Source of the DNA: Sulfitobacter delicatus
GTDB lineage: Bacteria > Pseudomonadota > Alphaproteobacteria > Rhodobacterales > Rhodobacteraceae
Length of the DNA: 64,000 nucleotides
NCBI RefSeq assembly: GCF_900102535.1
Contig: NZ_FNBP01000004.1
Coordinates: 62,001-126,000, forward strand
Direction of reading: 5' to 3'
Below the pieces are notes generated by a model. It did no database searches. It was not told the DNA's origin and saw nothing but the letters and a program-made list of their open reading frames with translations. Both the position numbers and the translations under genes were made by a program. This document shows, one piece after another, positions 24,851 through 37,828 of this stretch (position 1 is its first letter; every line of letters starts with the position of its first letter).

Positions 24851-25315
24851 ATGCGCATCACGAAACCGACCGGTACAACCAGCTTGCGGGCCGGATCTTT
24901 GGGCCTTTTGCTGCTGCTCGGTGCCTGTGCACCTCAGTACGAGAACCACGGCTATGTGCCCCCTGCGGACCAGCTTGAGCAAGTTGTTGTTGGCAATGAC
25001 ACCAAGGAAAGCGTGGCCGAGAAAATCGGTGTGCCGACTGCGGGCGGGCTGCTGAATGATGACAGCTACTACTATGTGAAGATGCGCAAACGCGCGCTCG
25101 GCTTCCTTGCTCCGAAAGAGATTAACCGCGAAGTGGTGGCGATCAGTTTCAACAACGCGGGTGTCGTGGAGAATGTCGAACGCTTCGGATTGGAAAAGGG
25201 CCAAGTTGTCCCCCTGTCACGGCGCGTTACCTCTTCGCCAGTAAAGGATAAATCCTTCCTGCGTCAGCTGATGGGCAACCTAGGACGCTTTAGCCCCACA
25301 GCCTTTGGCAGCTAA
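24851..25315 (+). CDS. bamE: Outer-membrane assembly lipoprotein BamE (SmpA/OmlA)
   Basis: A 154-residue lipoprotein. A basic n-region and hydrophobic stretch lead to the lipobox LLGAC with Cys26 as the lipidation site. The SmpA/OmlA fold follows (VVVGNDTKESVAEKIGVPTAGGLLNDDSYYYVKMRKRALGFLAPKEI...VAISFNNAGVVENV). It is expected to sit on the inner leaflet of the outer membrane and support the BamA complex. A GAGG site lies before the ATG. It is divergent from yceD. Confidence 0.88.
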   Translation: MRITKPTGTTSLRAGSLGLLLLLGACAPQYENHGYVPPADQLEQVVVGNDTKESVAEKIGVPTAGGLLNDDSYYYVKMRKRALGFLAPKEINREVVAISFNNAGVVENVERFGLEKGQVVPLSRRVTSSPVKDKSFLRQLMGNLGRFSPTAFGS

Positions 25316-25356
25316 GCGATGACGGCGCTGCCCGCTAAGCGCCTGTGGCCACAGCG

Positions 25357-26100
25357 ATGACAGAACCCCATTCGGGGCGGTATCTTGTCCGAGGGGCCGA
25401 GACGCCGTCCGACCTTGCCCGTGTCCGTGCGCTGCGGGCGCTTTGCTTTGGCAACGCGACTTTGCACGAGGCCGACCCCTTCGACACCGCAGCGCGGCAG
25501 TTCCTGATCGAACCGCGAGAGGGTGCAGAGCCGGTGTGCAGCTTCCGGCTAACGGCATTCGACGCAAGCAACTTACATCGAAGCTATTCTGCCCAATTCT
25601 ACGATCTCTCTGCGCTCGACCGGTTTCCGGGCGCGATGCTGGAGTTGGGCCGCTTCTGCGTCCACCCCGACTGGCACGATCCGGACATCCTACGGCTGGC
25701 ATGGGGACGGTTGGCGGGGGAGGTAGACGCGTTAAAGGCCGAACTGCTCTTTGGTTGCTCGTCCTTTGCCGGGATCGCAGCCGAGACCTACTGCAACGCC
25801 TTTGCCCTGCTCAACGCTCGCCACCTCGCCCCCGAGGCTTGGCGCCCCGGTGTCAAAGCCCCCGAGGTGGTCCGCTTCGCCGCGCTACCATCCTCCGACC
25901 CACGCGCCGGTCTGCAGGCCCTACCGCCGCTGCTGCGCAGCTATCTCGCCATGGGGGGCTGGGTCAGCGATCATGCCGTGGTCGACCGCGCGATGAATAC
26001 GCTGCACGTTTTCACGGGGCTCGAGATCGCGGCGATCCCGGCAGGCCGCAAGCGCCTGTTACGCGCCCTGGCCGCGCCGAAACACGCTGCGGGACATTGA
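25357..26100 (+). CDS. Aminolipid N-acyltransferase, OlsB/GlsB type
   Basis: A 247-residue GNAT-fold acyltransferase of the ornithine-lipid synthase family. These enzymes attach a 3-hydroxyacyl chain from ACP to the amine of ornithine (OlsB) or, in roseobacters, glutamine (GlsB), giving the lyso-aminolipid. Family segments are RYLVRGAETPSDLARVRALRALCF, the AMLELGRFCVHPDWHDPDILRLAWGRL acceptor/donor region, and LLFGCSSFAGI. No OlsA O-acyltransferase is adjacent, so the choice between OlsB and GlsB is open. The ATG at 25357 or a GTG at 25345 could start it; neither has a strong ribosome-binding site. Confidence 0.75.
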   Translation: MTEPHSGRYLVRGAETPSDLARVRALRALCFGNATLHEADPFDTAARQFLIEPREGAEPVCSFRLTAFDASNLHRSYSAQFYDLSALDRFPGAMLELGRFCVHPDWHDPDILRLAWGRLAGEVDALKAELLFGCSSFAGIAAETYCNAFALLNARHLAPEAWRPGVKAPEVVRFAALPSSDPRAGLQALPPLLRSYLAMGGWVSDHAVVDRAMNTLHVFTGLEIAAIPAGRKRLLRALAAPKHAAGH

Positions 26101-26131
26101 CCTTACCCGCGCCGGGGGATAGCTGGCAGCC

Positions 26132-27939
<1,808 letters not shown>

Positions 27940-27943
<4 letters not shown>

Positions 27944-28548
27944 CCACCTGCGCCTACTAGGATTTGCGGGCGATAGCCTGCTCGGAATGCGTTGATGATG
28001 CTCGGTGGTGTGAGCAAGGTTACCTCACCCAGCGGGCGCGGTTTCGGGGCGGCGTAGCCGTCTGGTCGGTAAGGGTGAAAGGTGTCACCAGCGATCACTC
28101 CGCATTGGCCGCTTTCATCCAGGATAAAACTGCCCTCGGGTAAGTCCGCCGCAGCAAAGCCCGCGTGTCGTTTTTGCAAAAACCGACGGGCAACAGCACG
28201 TTCCACATGTAGCACCTTGTCGAGAGCAGCAGCCGGTCCACCGATCTCGCAGCAATTCCGAAAAGCCTCGTAATCCGCGCGTCGACATTCCGCACAGGGG
28301 CGATGACCCGCTGCGAAGGCGACGGCCTCATCGAGAAAGAACAGTTCGGTATAGCAGCGCGGAGCCATGAGCTTCCGTCGCCGCCCTTTGAACTCGAGCC
28401 GACAACAGACCCAGTTCTGATGCACCCAACGGCGTCTGGGGTGCAGCCCATTCTCGTCATGCAGAATACCACGGTTCCCCATGAACCCACCCCGCGCGGG
28501 GTGGGCGATGATCTCTCCCGTAGGCTGAACGCGGTTCTGCAGGGGCAT
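27940..28548 (-). CDS. Conserved uncharacterised protein with a HxPCxxC motif
   Basis: A 202-residue protein of unknown function. It has a well-structured N-terminal part ([31 protein letters not shown]), a basic LEFKGRRRKLMAPRCYTELFFLDEAVAFAAGHRPCAECRRADYEAF segment with a possible metal site (His, Cys, Cys), and two further Cys pairs. The HRPCAEC helix recalls the Ada-type zinc site, but the rest does not match Ada. I recall similar uncharacterised proteins in other bacteria. It starts within the stop codon of the SDR gene (TGATG), so the two are coupled. Confidence 0.65.
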
Positions 28549-29303
28549 CAGCGCATCCGTAGCGCCCCGTCGAGGCGGATCACCTCGCCATTGAGATAGC
28601 CCATCTCGACAATGAACCCGGCGAGCCGCCCATATTCGGACGGATCACCCAGACGGGCCGGGTTGGGCACGTCTTTCGCAAGTTCGGCCTGTACCTCTTC
28701 GGGCAGTCCAGCCAACATCGGTGTCTTGAAAATGCCCGGAGCGATGGTCATCACACGGATGCCTTCCTTGGCCAGATCGCGCGCCATGGGCAGGGTCATG
28801 CCCACGATCCCGCCCTTGGAGGCCGCATAGGCCGCCTGACCCTTTTGCCCGTCGAAGGCGGCGATAGAGGCGGTGTTGATAATCACCCCGCGCGCGCCGT
28901 CAGGCTCGGGCTCGTTCCGCGCCATGGCCACGGCTGCAAGGCGGGCGACGTTGAAGCTGCCGACGAGGTTGATGTCCACGGTGCGCTGGAAGGCATCAAG
29001 CGGGTGGGGGCCGTCGCGGCCTATGGTCTTGATCCCGAGCGCGATGCCTGCGCAGTTCACGGCAGCGGTGATGCGGCCCATCTTCTCCACCGCGAAATCG
29101 ATTGCTGACTGAACCGAGGATTCGTCTGTGACATCGGTTTTAATGAAATACCCGCCGATCTCCTTTGCAACCGCTTCGCCCCGTTCGGCATTGCGGTCGA
29201 GCAAGGTGACCTGCGCCCCTTGGGAAGCGAAATACCGTGCGGTTGCTTCGCCAAGGCCTGAGGCGCCTCCGGTGATAATGGCGGCTGTGGTGTCGAGTTT
29301 CAT
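28548..29303 (-). CDS. SDR dehydrogenase, 3-hydroxyacyl-CoA dehydrogenase type II-like
   Basis: A 251-residue short-chain dehydrogenase. The NAD-binding [15 protein letters not shown] lies at residues 11-25, LLDRN gives the NAD-selective Asp, and NCAGIA is present. The catalytic Ser/Tyr/Lys lie in [40 protein letters not shown] closes the substrate lid. The closest pattern is HSD17B10/3-hydroxy-2-methylbutyryl-CoA dehydrogenase, pointing to fatty-acid or isoleucine breakdown. A GAACG-CT-CGTTC palindrome 21 bp before the start would suit a TetR-family regulator. Confidence 0.85.
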   Translation of the reverse strand: MKLDTTAAIITGGASGLGEATARYFASQGAQVTLLDRNAERGEAVAKEIGGYFIKTDVTDESSVQSAIDFAVEKMGRITAAVNCAGIALGIKTIGRDGPHPLDAFQRTVDINLVGSFNVARLAAVAMARNEPEPDGARGVIINTASIAAFDGQKGQAAYAASKGGIVGMTLPMARDLAKEGIRVMTIAPGIFKTPMLAGLPEEVQAELAKDVPNPARLGDPSEYGRLAGFIVEMGYLNGEVIRLDGALRMR

Positions 29304-29323
29304 GTGCTGGCTCCCCCGAAATA

Positions 29324-29337
29324 TGAACGCTCGTTCA
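29324..29337. promoter_or_regulatory. TetR-like operator upstream of the SDR gene
   Basis: TGAACG-CT-CGTTCA has 6-bp arms with a 2-bp centre and sits 21 bp before the start codon at 29303. TetR-family regulators of acyl-CoA catabolism often bind GAACG-NN-CGTTC sites. The regulator is not in this window. Confidence 0.45.
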
Positions 29338-29371
29338 GTTCAACACGAAGAGCGAAGCGGTGCAAGCGTGG

Positions 29372-30211
29372 CTAAGCCCAAGGTCGCCAGTAGAGGTAAC
29401 TGCCCCCGGTCTCCTGCGGCTTGGCCCCGCAGCGGAGTTTGAACCGGGAAAGCCCTGGTGTGGCAGGGTGCAGCGGGCCGAGATCGAGATGGCTATGGCC
29501 CTGGTCAGCCAGCCAATTTGCAGCCTGCCAGAGAAGCAGATTATGCGCGTGAGCGGTTTTGCCCTCGGTACAGATATGTCCGATGTGGTAGGTCGCACCG
29601 CGCCCATGACGCAAGAACAGCATATGGGCCACAGGTTTGCGCCCCCGCTTTGCTGTGAAGAGCCGGGTTTGGGCAGGCGCTGTGTTCGCGAAAGCTGCGG
29701 TCAAGGCTGCGGGCCAAGTCGCGTAGCGTCGCCGGCGTGCTTGCGCGGCATCGGCCAGAAGCAGCGGATGATTCGGGTCCGGCGGCAGAGGCGCATGGGT
29801 AACACGCAGACCTGCTTCCTCCGCCCGCCGCAGTTGGTTGCGCCACTTCGGATGCAGCGCGGCGCGGCGTTCCGACTTTGGCGGGGTTAGATCCAGTATG
29901 GCGATAGATTGCGGTTTCCGAAGCCGAAGAGCAGGTGGCATAGGGCAGGGGTGTGGAGGCGATAGGATAAGTGGCGCACGGTGCAGCCCAACAGCACGCA
30001 ATTGCGCCGCGAGATCCGCCGGAGGCTCGGCCCGCGGCAGCATCGCGACCTGCAGCCCGAGGAACTGGCGCTGCAAGACCATCAGACCGCATGGCAGATG
30101 GCGTGGGTGTTGGCCACACAGGCGCAACGCCGCCGCGAATGCCGGGTCTTGCATCAGGCTCGCAGGCGCAGAGGCGGCGGAATCGAACATCCCGCCATTG
30201 AGGCCGAACAT
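29372..30211 (-). CDS. FemAB/GNAT-like acyltransferase
   Basis: A 279-residue protein with a C-terminal GNAT-like (BioF2/FemAB-type) domain. The GNAT-like part includes HPKWRNQLRRAEEAGLRV, the KRGRKPVAHMLFLRHGRGATYHIGHICTEGKTAHAHNLLLWQAANWLADQGHSHLDLG strand-helix pair and the final FKLRCGAKPQETGGSYLYW. These resemble enzymes that add aminoacyl or acyl groups to peptides or lipids. The substrate is not known. No strong ribosome-binding site supports the start at 30211; an ATG at 30190 is also possible and would leave a CtrA-like site upstream. Confidence 0.65.
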   Translation of the reverse strand: MFGLNGGMFDSAASAPASLMQDPAFAAALRLCGQHPRHLPCGLMVLQRQFLGLQVAMLPRAEPPADLAAQLRAVGLHRAPLILSPPHPCPMPPALRLRKPQSIAILDLTPPKSERRAALHPKWRNQLRRAEEAGLRVTHAPLPPDPNHPLLLADAAQARRRRYATWPAALTAAFANTAPAQTRLFTAKRGRKPVAHMLFLRHGRGATYHIGHICTEGKTAHAHNLLLWQAANWLADQGHSHLDLGPLHPATPGLSRFKLRCGAKPQETGGSYLYWRPWA

Positions 30212-30213
30212 GG

Positions 30214-30228
30214 TTAATGAGTGGTTAA
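30214..30228 (-). promoter_or_regulatory. Candidate CtrA binding site
   Basis: On the minus strand the sequence reads TTAA-CCACTCA-TTAAC, an exact TTAA-N7-TTAA match to the CtrA cell-cycle regulator site. It lies immediately upstream of the acyltransferase gene that ends at 29372. Confidence 0.45.
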
Positions 30229-30275
30229 GAACGCCGGAGGGCAAACGAAGGCCGTAAGGCCTCCGCTACTTTGGT

Positions 30276-31526
30276 TTACCCGACCTGCACCAGAGCATGA
30301 CGTTTCTTGCCAGCGCTCAGCTTGATCGGCGACGCCAGAGCGTTCGCGTCCAGAATCATACCTGCGTCGGTGAGCGGCTTGTCGTCGATCCGCGCACCAT
30401 TGTCGGCGATCAGACGTTTGGCTTCCTTGCCAGACCCGGCCAGACCCGATTTCACGATCAGCTGGACGATCGAGATACCGTCACCCACATCCGCAGCGCT
30501 TAGTGTCAAAGTTGGCAGGTCATCGCCCACACCGCCTTTTTCAAAAACCTCACGCGCCGTAGCTTCGGCATTCCGTGCGGCCTCTTCGCCATGCAGCAGG
30601 GCGGTAACCTCATTGGCCAGACGCACCTTCGCCTCATTAATTTCGGACCCAGCCAGCGCGCCTAGACGGTCGCATTCCTCAACAGGCAACTCGGTATAGA
30701 GCTTGAGGAAGCGGCCCACATCTGCGTCGGTGCAATTGCGCCAGAACTGCCAGAACTCGTAGGGGCTCAGCATATCGCCATTCAGCCAGACCGCACCGCC
30801 TGCCGATTTTCCCATCTTCTTGCCATCACTGGTGGTCAGCAACGGCGAGGTGAGGCCATAGACTTCGCCATCAATCACGCGGCGCGTCAGGTCGATCCCG
30901 TTGACGATGTTGCCCCATTGATCCGACCCGCCCATTTGTAGCAAGCAGCCATAGCGGCGGTGCAGTTCCATGAAGTCATAGGCCTGCAGAATCATGTAGT
31001 TGAACTCAAGAAACGACAGCGACTGTTCCCGGTCGAGCCGGGATTTCACCGATTCAAAGCTGAGCATCCGGTTGATCGAAAAATGCCGCCCGATGTCGCG
31101 CAGGAACTCAAGGTAGTTCAGCCCGTCCAGCCATTCGGCGTTGTTCAGCATCAGCGCATCGCTTGGGCCATCGCCGTAGTCGAGGTAGCGGGCAAAGACC
31201 TGACGGATGCCTTCGATGTTCTCGTCAATCGCTTCGGGCGTCAGCAGGGGACGCTCATCCGAGCGGAACGAGGGATCGCCGACCTTGGTGGTGCCGCCGC
31301 CCATCAAGGTAATCGGCTTGCCGCCGCATTTCTGCAGCCAGCGCAGCATCATGATATTGACCAGATGGCCGACATGGAGCGATTTAGCGGTGGCGTCATA
31401 ACCGACATAAGCGGGTACGGCGCCTTTCAGCAGGGCTTCGTCCAATCCCTGATAATCGGTGCAATCGGCCAGAAAGCCGCGCTGCATCATCGTGTGGATG
31501 AACTCCGATTTGGGATGGTATGTCAT
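30276..31526 (-). CDS. tyrS: Tyrosine--tRNA ligase
   Basis: A 416-residue class I synthetase of the bacterial TyrRS type. The HIGH-like [17 protein letters not shown] (about 45-61) and KMSKS-like [11 protein letters not shown] frame the catalytic domain. An S4 RNA-binding domain ([21 protein letters not shown]...) ends the protein. The ATG at 31526 follows GAGGC; longer in-frame extension upstream has no support. The 66-bp gap to the divergent anmK holds both promoters. A weak GGCC hairpin lies beyond the stop. Confidence 0.95.
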   Translation of the reverse strand: MTYHPKSEFIHTMMQRGFLADCTDYQGLDEALLKGAVPAYVGYDATAKSLHVGHLVNIMMLRWLQKCGGKPITLMGGGTTKVGDPSFRSDERPLLTPEAIDENIEGIRQVFARYLDYGDGPSDALMLNNAEWLDGLNYLEFLRDIGRHFSINRMLSFESVKSRLDREQSLSFLEFNYMILQAYDFMELHRRYGCLLQMGGSDQWGNIVNGIDLTRRVIDGEVYGLTSPLLTTSDGKKMGKSAGGAVWLNGDMLSPYEFWQFWRNCTDADVGRFLKLYTELPVEECDRLGALAGSEINEAKVRLANEVTALLHGEEAARNAEATAREVFEKGGVGDDLPTLTLSAADVGDGISIVQLIVKSGLAGSGKEAKRLIADNGARIDDKPLTDAGMILDANALASPIKLSAGKKRHALVQVG

Positions 31527-31592
31527 GGTGACTTGCCTCAAAACTGTGTTGCGGGGCAATCTATATGCGCACGAGCGACAAAGGAAAAGGCC

Positions 31593-32720
31593 ATGAATAA
31601 GGCCATGCACAGGCAGCATGTCGGAACCGGGGTGGTGACGGCTCTGGGGATGATGTCGGGGACGTCCTTGGACGGGGTCGATGCGGCCATTCTGCGCACC
31701 GACGGGCGGGAGATCACGGGTTTCGGCAAAAGCGCCTACCGCAGTTATTCCGCTCAGGAACGGGCAATGATCGCCGCCGGATTCGGCAAATGGCATGGGC
31801 CCGAAGTCGAGGCGGCGGCGGAGGCAGTTGAGGCCGCGCATCTGGCGCTCCTGCGCGATATTCTAGATGAGGATGCGGCAGTCGAATTGGTCGGCTTTCA
31901 CGGGCAGACCTTGGCTCATGCGCCACGTATGCAGGGCACTTTGCAGGTTGGGGACGGCGCGCTCCTAGCACGTGAGATCGGCTTGCCCGTGGTCTGGGAC
32001 TTCCGCAGCGCCGATGTCGAATTGGGCGGCGAGGGCGCGCCTTTGGCGCCGTTCTTTCACCACGCCTGCGCTCGTTTTGCGGGCTTGAAGGAGCCTGTTG
32101 CCTTCCTCAACCTTGGCGGCGTGGGCAACCTCACATGGGTTGATCCGGGCATTGAGCGGCCTGAGGCTGAGGGCGCGCTGTTGGCCTTTGACACCGGACC
32201 GGCCAATGCGCCGATCAACGATCTGATGCAGGAACGACTTGGCCAAGCCTTTGACGAAGGTGGCAGACTGGCGGCTCGGGGGCGGGTCGAGCATGGCGCG
32301 TTGGAGTTGTTTCTTGCCGAGCCCTATTTCGCGCGGATGCCGCCAAAATCGCTCGACCGGAATGATTTTGCGGAAATGATCGCTCTCGTCGGTGAACTCT
32401 CCGATGCCGATGCCTGCGCCACGTTAACGGCCATGTGCGCGGCTGGGGTGGCCGAAGCCATGCAGCATTGTCCGGCACCCCCAGAGCGGGTCTTTGTGAC
32501 CGGTGGCGGGCGGCACAATCCGGTCCTGATGCGCATGCTCGACGTAAGCCTTGATTGCCCGGTGGCTCCGGTTGAAGAGATTGGTCTGGACGGCGACATG
32601 CTTGAAGCGCAGGCCTTTGCCTATCTCGCTGTGCGGGTGGCGCGGGGGCTGCCCACGTCCTGTCCGGGAACTACTGGTGTGCGGGCCGCTGTCGGCGGGG
32701 GCACCGTCAGCCGGGTCTGA
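31593..32720 (+). CDS. anmK: Anhydro-N-acetylmuramic acid kinase
   Basis: A 375-residue ATP-dependent kinase that opens 1,6-anhydro-MurNAc and phosphorylates it, feeding recycled wall sugar back to metabolism. Its ASKHA-type fold shows [53 protein letters not shown] and the C-terminal [13 protein letters not shown]. It complements NagZ elsewhere in the window. The ATG at 31593 has AAGGAAAAGG just upstream; a second ATG lies four codons later. Divergent from tyrS. Confidence 0.92.
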   Translation: MNKAMHRQHVGTGVVTALGMMSGTSLDGVDAAILRTDGREITGFGKSAYRSYSAQERAMIAAGFGKWHGPEVEAAAEAVEAAHLALLRDILDEDAAVELVGFHGQTLAHAPRMQGTLQVGDGALLAREIGLPVVWDFRSADVELGGEGAPLAPFFHHACARFAGLKEPVAFLNLGGVGNLTWVDPGIERPEAEGALLAFDTGPANAPINDLMQERLGQAFDEGGRLAARGRVEHGALELFLAEPYFARMPPKSLDRNDFAEMIALVGELSDADACATLTAMCAAGVAEAMQHCPAPPERVFVTGGGRHNPVLMRMLDVSLDCPVAPVEEIGLDGDMLEAQAFAYLAVRVARGLPTSCPGTTGVRAAVGGGTVSRV

Positions 32721-32969
32721 ACTTCGGGCGTTTCTGCGTCATATCGGAAAGATGCCGGGGGCCGCAGATTGCGCCTAGAATGTGCCGTCTCTGCGGTGGA
32801 TCATTGCGTTTTTCTGCATCATTTCAGCAAGTTGTGGTTCAACAGTCTGTTTCCGCCCAATTCGGAAACAAAACACACCCGCTCAGCGTGTGTCCTTCAT
32901 GAGAACCGCCGATGGGGATGCTTTATATCCCGAAAGTGCAGCATCGGCCTTTTGTGAAGGAGACGATAA
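32721..32969 (+). other. Structured leader region of the Gly/Val-rich protein gene
   Basis: This 249-bp region has three inverted repeats before the ATG: TGTTTCCG/CGGAAACA (32848-32870), ACACA..CGC/GCG..TGTGT (32873-32893, bulged), and GCCGATG/CATCGGC (32908-32948) enclosing GGGAT/ATCCC. A GAAGGAG ribosome-binding site ends the leader. The first hairpin may instead be a transcript end for anmK. No known riboswitch consensus is evident. Confidence 0.45.
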
Positions 32970-33650
32970 ATGACTTGTTTCAGAAACATGAATTTCAGAA
33001 CCACCATGGCCGCGACAGCAACAGCCATTCTACTTAGCCCCGCGGCACATGCTGAGTTGGGCATCGGGGTCGGTGTCGGCATTGGCGGCCGCGATGGACA
33101 CGGGGGCGCGGACGTTGGTGCGGATGTAAGCGTCGGGCATGACGGTGTAGATGCGGATGTCGATGTTGGGCTGGGCGGAGGTCACGACTCCAGCGGCTCC
33201 GACGCTTCAGACGGATCTGGCAGCTATGGAGATTCCGGTGGTTCTTCCGATGGCGGATTAGGCGTCGGGGTGGATGTCGGACTTGGCACCGGCGGTGGAT
33301 CGCATGGTGGAAGCAGCGACGACACGGGCAACAGCGACACTTCCACTGCGGCCAGCGTCTCTGCCACAGCCAGCGCTGCTGCAGATAACGGCGCCCCTGT
33401 AACCAAGTCCTTTCAGATCAGCGCATTGGTCGGCGCGCCCGTCTATAGCCGGGACCGCGTGCTGGTGGGCATGGTGGAAAAAGTAGCGGATGGCCCGAAT
33501 GGCAAGGTCGACACCGTCGTGCGGCTGAATGCGTCGCTCGAGACGGATAAAGACGTGGTACGCATGCGCATCGCGCCCAAGCTAAGCGCCCAAGGCGCAT
33601 TGCTGCTGGACTACTCGAAAGGCCAGTTCCTAAAGCTCTTTAGCGGGTGA
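32970..33650 (+). CDS. Secreted Gly/Val/Asp-repeat protein with PRC-barrel-like tail
   Basis: A 226-residue exported protein of unknown function. A signal peptide ends after AAHA (about residue 28). Residues 29-145 are low-complexity, with GVGVGIGG, DVGADVSVG and DVDVGLGG dipeptide-like runs, then Ser/Gly/Asp blocks. The last 75 residues form a compact domain (SALVGAPVYSRDRVLVGMVEKVADGPNGKVDTVVRL...LDYSKGQFLKL) that resembles the PRC-barrel fold. The repeats could be extended, calcium-binding or surface-exposed. Strong GAAGGAG ribosome-binding site; terminator directly after. Confidence 0.75.
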   Translation: MTCFRNMNFRTTMAATATAILLSPAAHAELGIGVGVGIGGRDGHGGADVGADVSVGHDGVDADVDVGLGGGHDSSGSDASDGSGSYGDSGGSSDGGLGVGVDVGLGTGGGSHGGSSDDTGNSDTSTAASVSATASAAADNGAPVTKSFQISALVGAPVYSRDRVLVGMVEKVADGPNGKVDTVVRLNASLETDKDVVRMRIAPKLSAQGALLLDYSKGQFLKLFSG

Positions 33651-33666
33651 GGACTGAAGAATAAGG

Positions 33667-33696
33667 AAAGGGGCGGTGTGGTTGCACCGCCCCTTT
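33667..33696. terminator. Rho-independent bidirectional terminator
   Basis: A perfect 12-bp stem, AAAGGGGCGGTG against CACCGCCCCTTT, with a 6-nt loop and A/T flanks, lies between the convergent repeat-protein gene and eno. It can serve both. Confidence 0.9.
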
Positions 33697-33719
33697 GTTC
33701 AATCTCAACGTCCTCGGGT

Positions 33720-35932
<2,213 letters not shown>

Positions 35933-36061
35933 CTTTCCGTCCTTTCGCCTTAAACTTACGTCTCGGCCATGACCCTTTTGCCGGTAAAGGGCAAGAGGCC
36001 AAAATACGCGCCATGCGTGTGGCCTCTGGCGCCCTTCGCGGCCAAGTGCTAGCCCTATGGC

Positions 36062-37120
36062 ATGAGATGGCCCGAGTTCCCCCACAACCCGCGCGAAACG
36101 CTGATGACCCTGGCCGTAGGCGGTGTAGGCGCATTGGTCTTCTGGTGGCTGAACGCGCCTGTCTATATGCTGCTGGGGCCCGTGATCGCGGTGAGCGTGC
36201 TGGGGCTGGGCGGGGTGCGCACCTCAGTTGATCCACGGCTGCGCGATGCGTGTTTCGTGGTACTTGGTATCGCCGTGGGCGCAGGGTTCAACCATGATGC
36301 GGTGAATGCCATGGTCCGCTGGCCACTTGCGTTTGTTTTTATGACGGGGGTGATCTGGGGGATCATGGCGGTCTGTCGCTGGATGCTCTCGCGCCATTTC
36401 GGTTTCGACGCGCGCTCGGCGCTGCTGGCCTCCGCGCCGGGGCATCTGAGTTTTGTCATGGCCATTGCCAGTGACGGCGGCTCTGACGTGGCGCGTATCT
36501 CAATCACCCAATCCGTGCGGTTGCTGGCCCTGACCATCGTTGTGCCTTTTGCCGCCTTGGCGATGGGGGTGGATATGACGGGTAATATCGCGCCCCCCGG
36601 CGCGGGTATGGGCGTCCTGTCCATCGTGCTATTGGTGGCGGGTGCCGTGGTGGTGGGCTTGATCTTCAGCAAGCTATCCGTGCCCGCGCCGCTGTTGATG
36701 GGGGCGATGGTGGTCTCCGCCATCGCGCATCTTACGCAACTGGAGACCGGCGTTTTGCCCGGTTGGCTGACGCTGATTGCCTATCTGGTGCTAGGCAGCC
36801 TCATCGGGACACGGTTCTCTGGAATGACGCCAGCGCGTTTTGCCAGCGGTCTTGGCGCAGGGCTCGCGATCACCGGGGTGGCCATGGGTCTTGCAGGCTT
36901 GGGCGCGGTCCCGGTTGCTTGGGCTCTGGGCATGCCGCTGGGGCATGTGCTGGTGGCCTTCGCCCCCGGAGGGTTAGAAACGATGATTGCGCTCGGTGCG
37001 GTGCTGGCGGTGGTGCCGGGGTTTGTGGCTGCCTGCCATATCATGCGGCTGGTGGTTCTCAGTGTCTTGCTCCCCGCAATGCTGGCGCGGCTAAACCGGC
37101 AGGAGAAGCCAGCCGAGTAG
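36062..37120 (+). CDS. AbrB-family membrane protein
   Basis: A 352-residue polytopic protein with about nine or ten hydrophobic segments, of the AbrB membrane family (often mislabelled 'ammonia monooxygenase'). It carries the internal pair of related halves with the characteristic YMLLGPVIAVSVLG, SAPGHLSFVMAIASDGGSDVARIS, PAPLLMGAMVVSAI and APGGLETMIALGAVL segments. Function is not well established. It is divergent from the EamA permease with 129 bp between and ends 10 bp before the convergent NYN gene. Confidence 0.8.
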   Translation: MRWPEFPHNPRETLMTLAVGGVGALVFWWLNAPVYMLLGPVIAVSVLGLGGVRTSVDPRLRDACFVVLGIAVGAGFNHDAVNAMVRWPLAFVFMTGVIWGIMAVCRWMLSRHFGFDARSALLASAPGHLSFVMAIASDGGSDVARISITQSVRLLALTIVVPFAALAMGVDMTGNIAPPGAGMGVLSIVLLVAGAVVVGLIFSKLSVPAPLLMGAMVVSAIAHLTQLETGVLPGWLTLIAYLVLGSLIGTRFSGMTPARFASGLGAGLAITGVAMGLAGLGAVPVAWALGMPLGHVLVAFAPGGLETMIALGAVLAVVPGFVAACHIMRLVVLSVLLPAMLARLNRQEKPAE

Positions 37121-37129
37121 GGCGGCGGG

Positions 37130-37828
37130 TCAGGACTTGAGCCGTACCATCAGTCGGTTGCCCGTCTTGCGCGTTTCCAACGCTTTGAGGTCGGCCGCAA
37201 GCGCACTCAGCTTGCCATGGCCATAAGTCCGGCTGTCAAAATCCGGATGCGCCGCCTGAATGGTCTGACCAATCTGGCCGAGGTTGTACCACTCGTCTTC
37301 GGTGTCGATCTTGTCCATCGCCGCTTTGAACAGGGGCAGGGCGTCGCCCACTTTGGCACTGGCTTTGGCCGGGGTGTCGGGCTCGGCGCCGACGAGGTTC
37401 TCGATCAGGATAAAGCGGTTATAGACGTTGCGCAGGGAATCATGCGTCTTCTTCTCGCCAATGCCAATGACGGTCACACCGTCTTCGCGCAGACGATTGA
37501 CCAGCGCGGTAAAATCGCTGTCAGAGGAAACGATCACGATGATGTCAAAGCGGCGGCTGTGCAGGATGTCCATGGCCTGAATGACGAGACCGATGTCGCT
37601 CGCATTCTTGCCGCGGGTATTGGCCGTCTCCTGATGCGCCACCAGACCCAACTCTCGGATCGGGGCCTTCCAGCCTTTCAGGTGATCGTTCGACCAGTCG
37701 CCATAGACCCTCCGCAGGGCGGGCTCGCCGATCGTCGTGACCTCGCGCATGATCGCCTCTGCATGCTTCGCCGGTACATTATCCGCATCGATCAATACGG
37801 CCAGCAGCGGGCGATCTCGGTCACTCAT
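37130..37828 (-). CDS. NYN-domain (LabA/DUF88) ribonuclease-like protein with OST-HTH tail
   Basis: A 232-residue protein. The N-terminal NYN/PIN-like domain (about 5-150) carries the acidic metal site LIDADNVP, KNASDIGLVIQAMD and SSDSDF, as in RNA-cleaving NYN proteins. The C-terminal 70 residues (LFKAAMDKIDTEDEWYNLGQIGQTIQAAHPDFDSRTYGHGKLSAL) form an OST-HTH/LOTUS-type RNA-binding domain. A role in RNA metabolism is likely; the substrate is unknown. Its start overlaps the stop of the Fur-type regulator (ATGA). Confidence 0.82.
   Translation of the reverse strand: MSDRDRPLLAVLIDADNVPAKHAEAIMREVTTIGEPALRRVYGDWSNDHLKGWKAPIRELGLVAHQETANTRGKNASDIGLVIQAMDILHSRRFDIIVIVSSDSDFTALVNRLREDGVTVIGIGEKKTHDSLRNVYNRFILIENLVGAEPDTPAKASAKVGDALPLFKAAMDKIDTEDEWYNLGQIGQTIQAAHPDFDSRTYGHGKLSALAADLKALETRKTGNRLMVRLKS

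Noticed and set aside
30960..31592. Long in-frame upstream extension of anmK
   Set aside because: The extension lies opposite tyrS, while the ATG at 31593 has a strong ribosome-binding site and gives the family length.
32873..32893. ACACA/TGTGT repeat as a metal-regulator box
   Set aside because: The arms are bulged and match no known Fur, Mur or Irr consensus.
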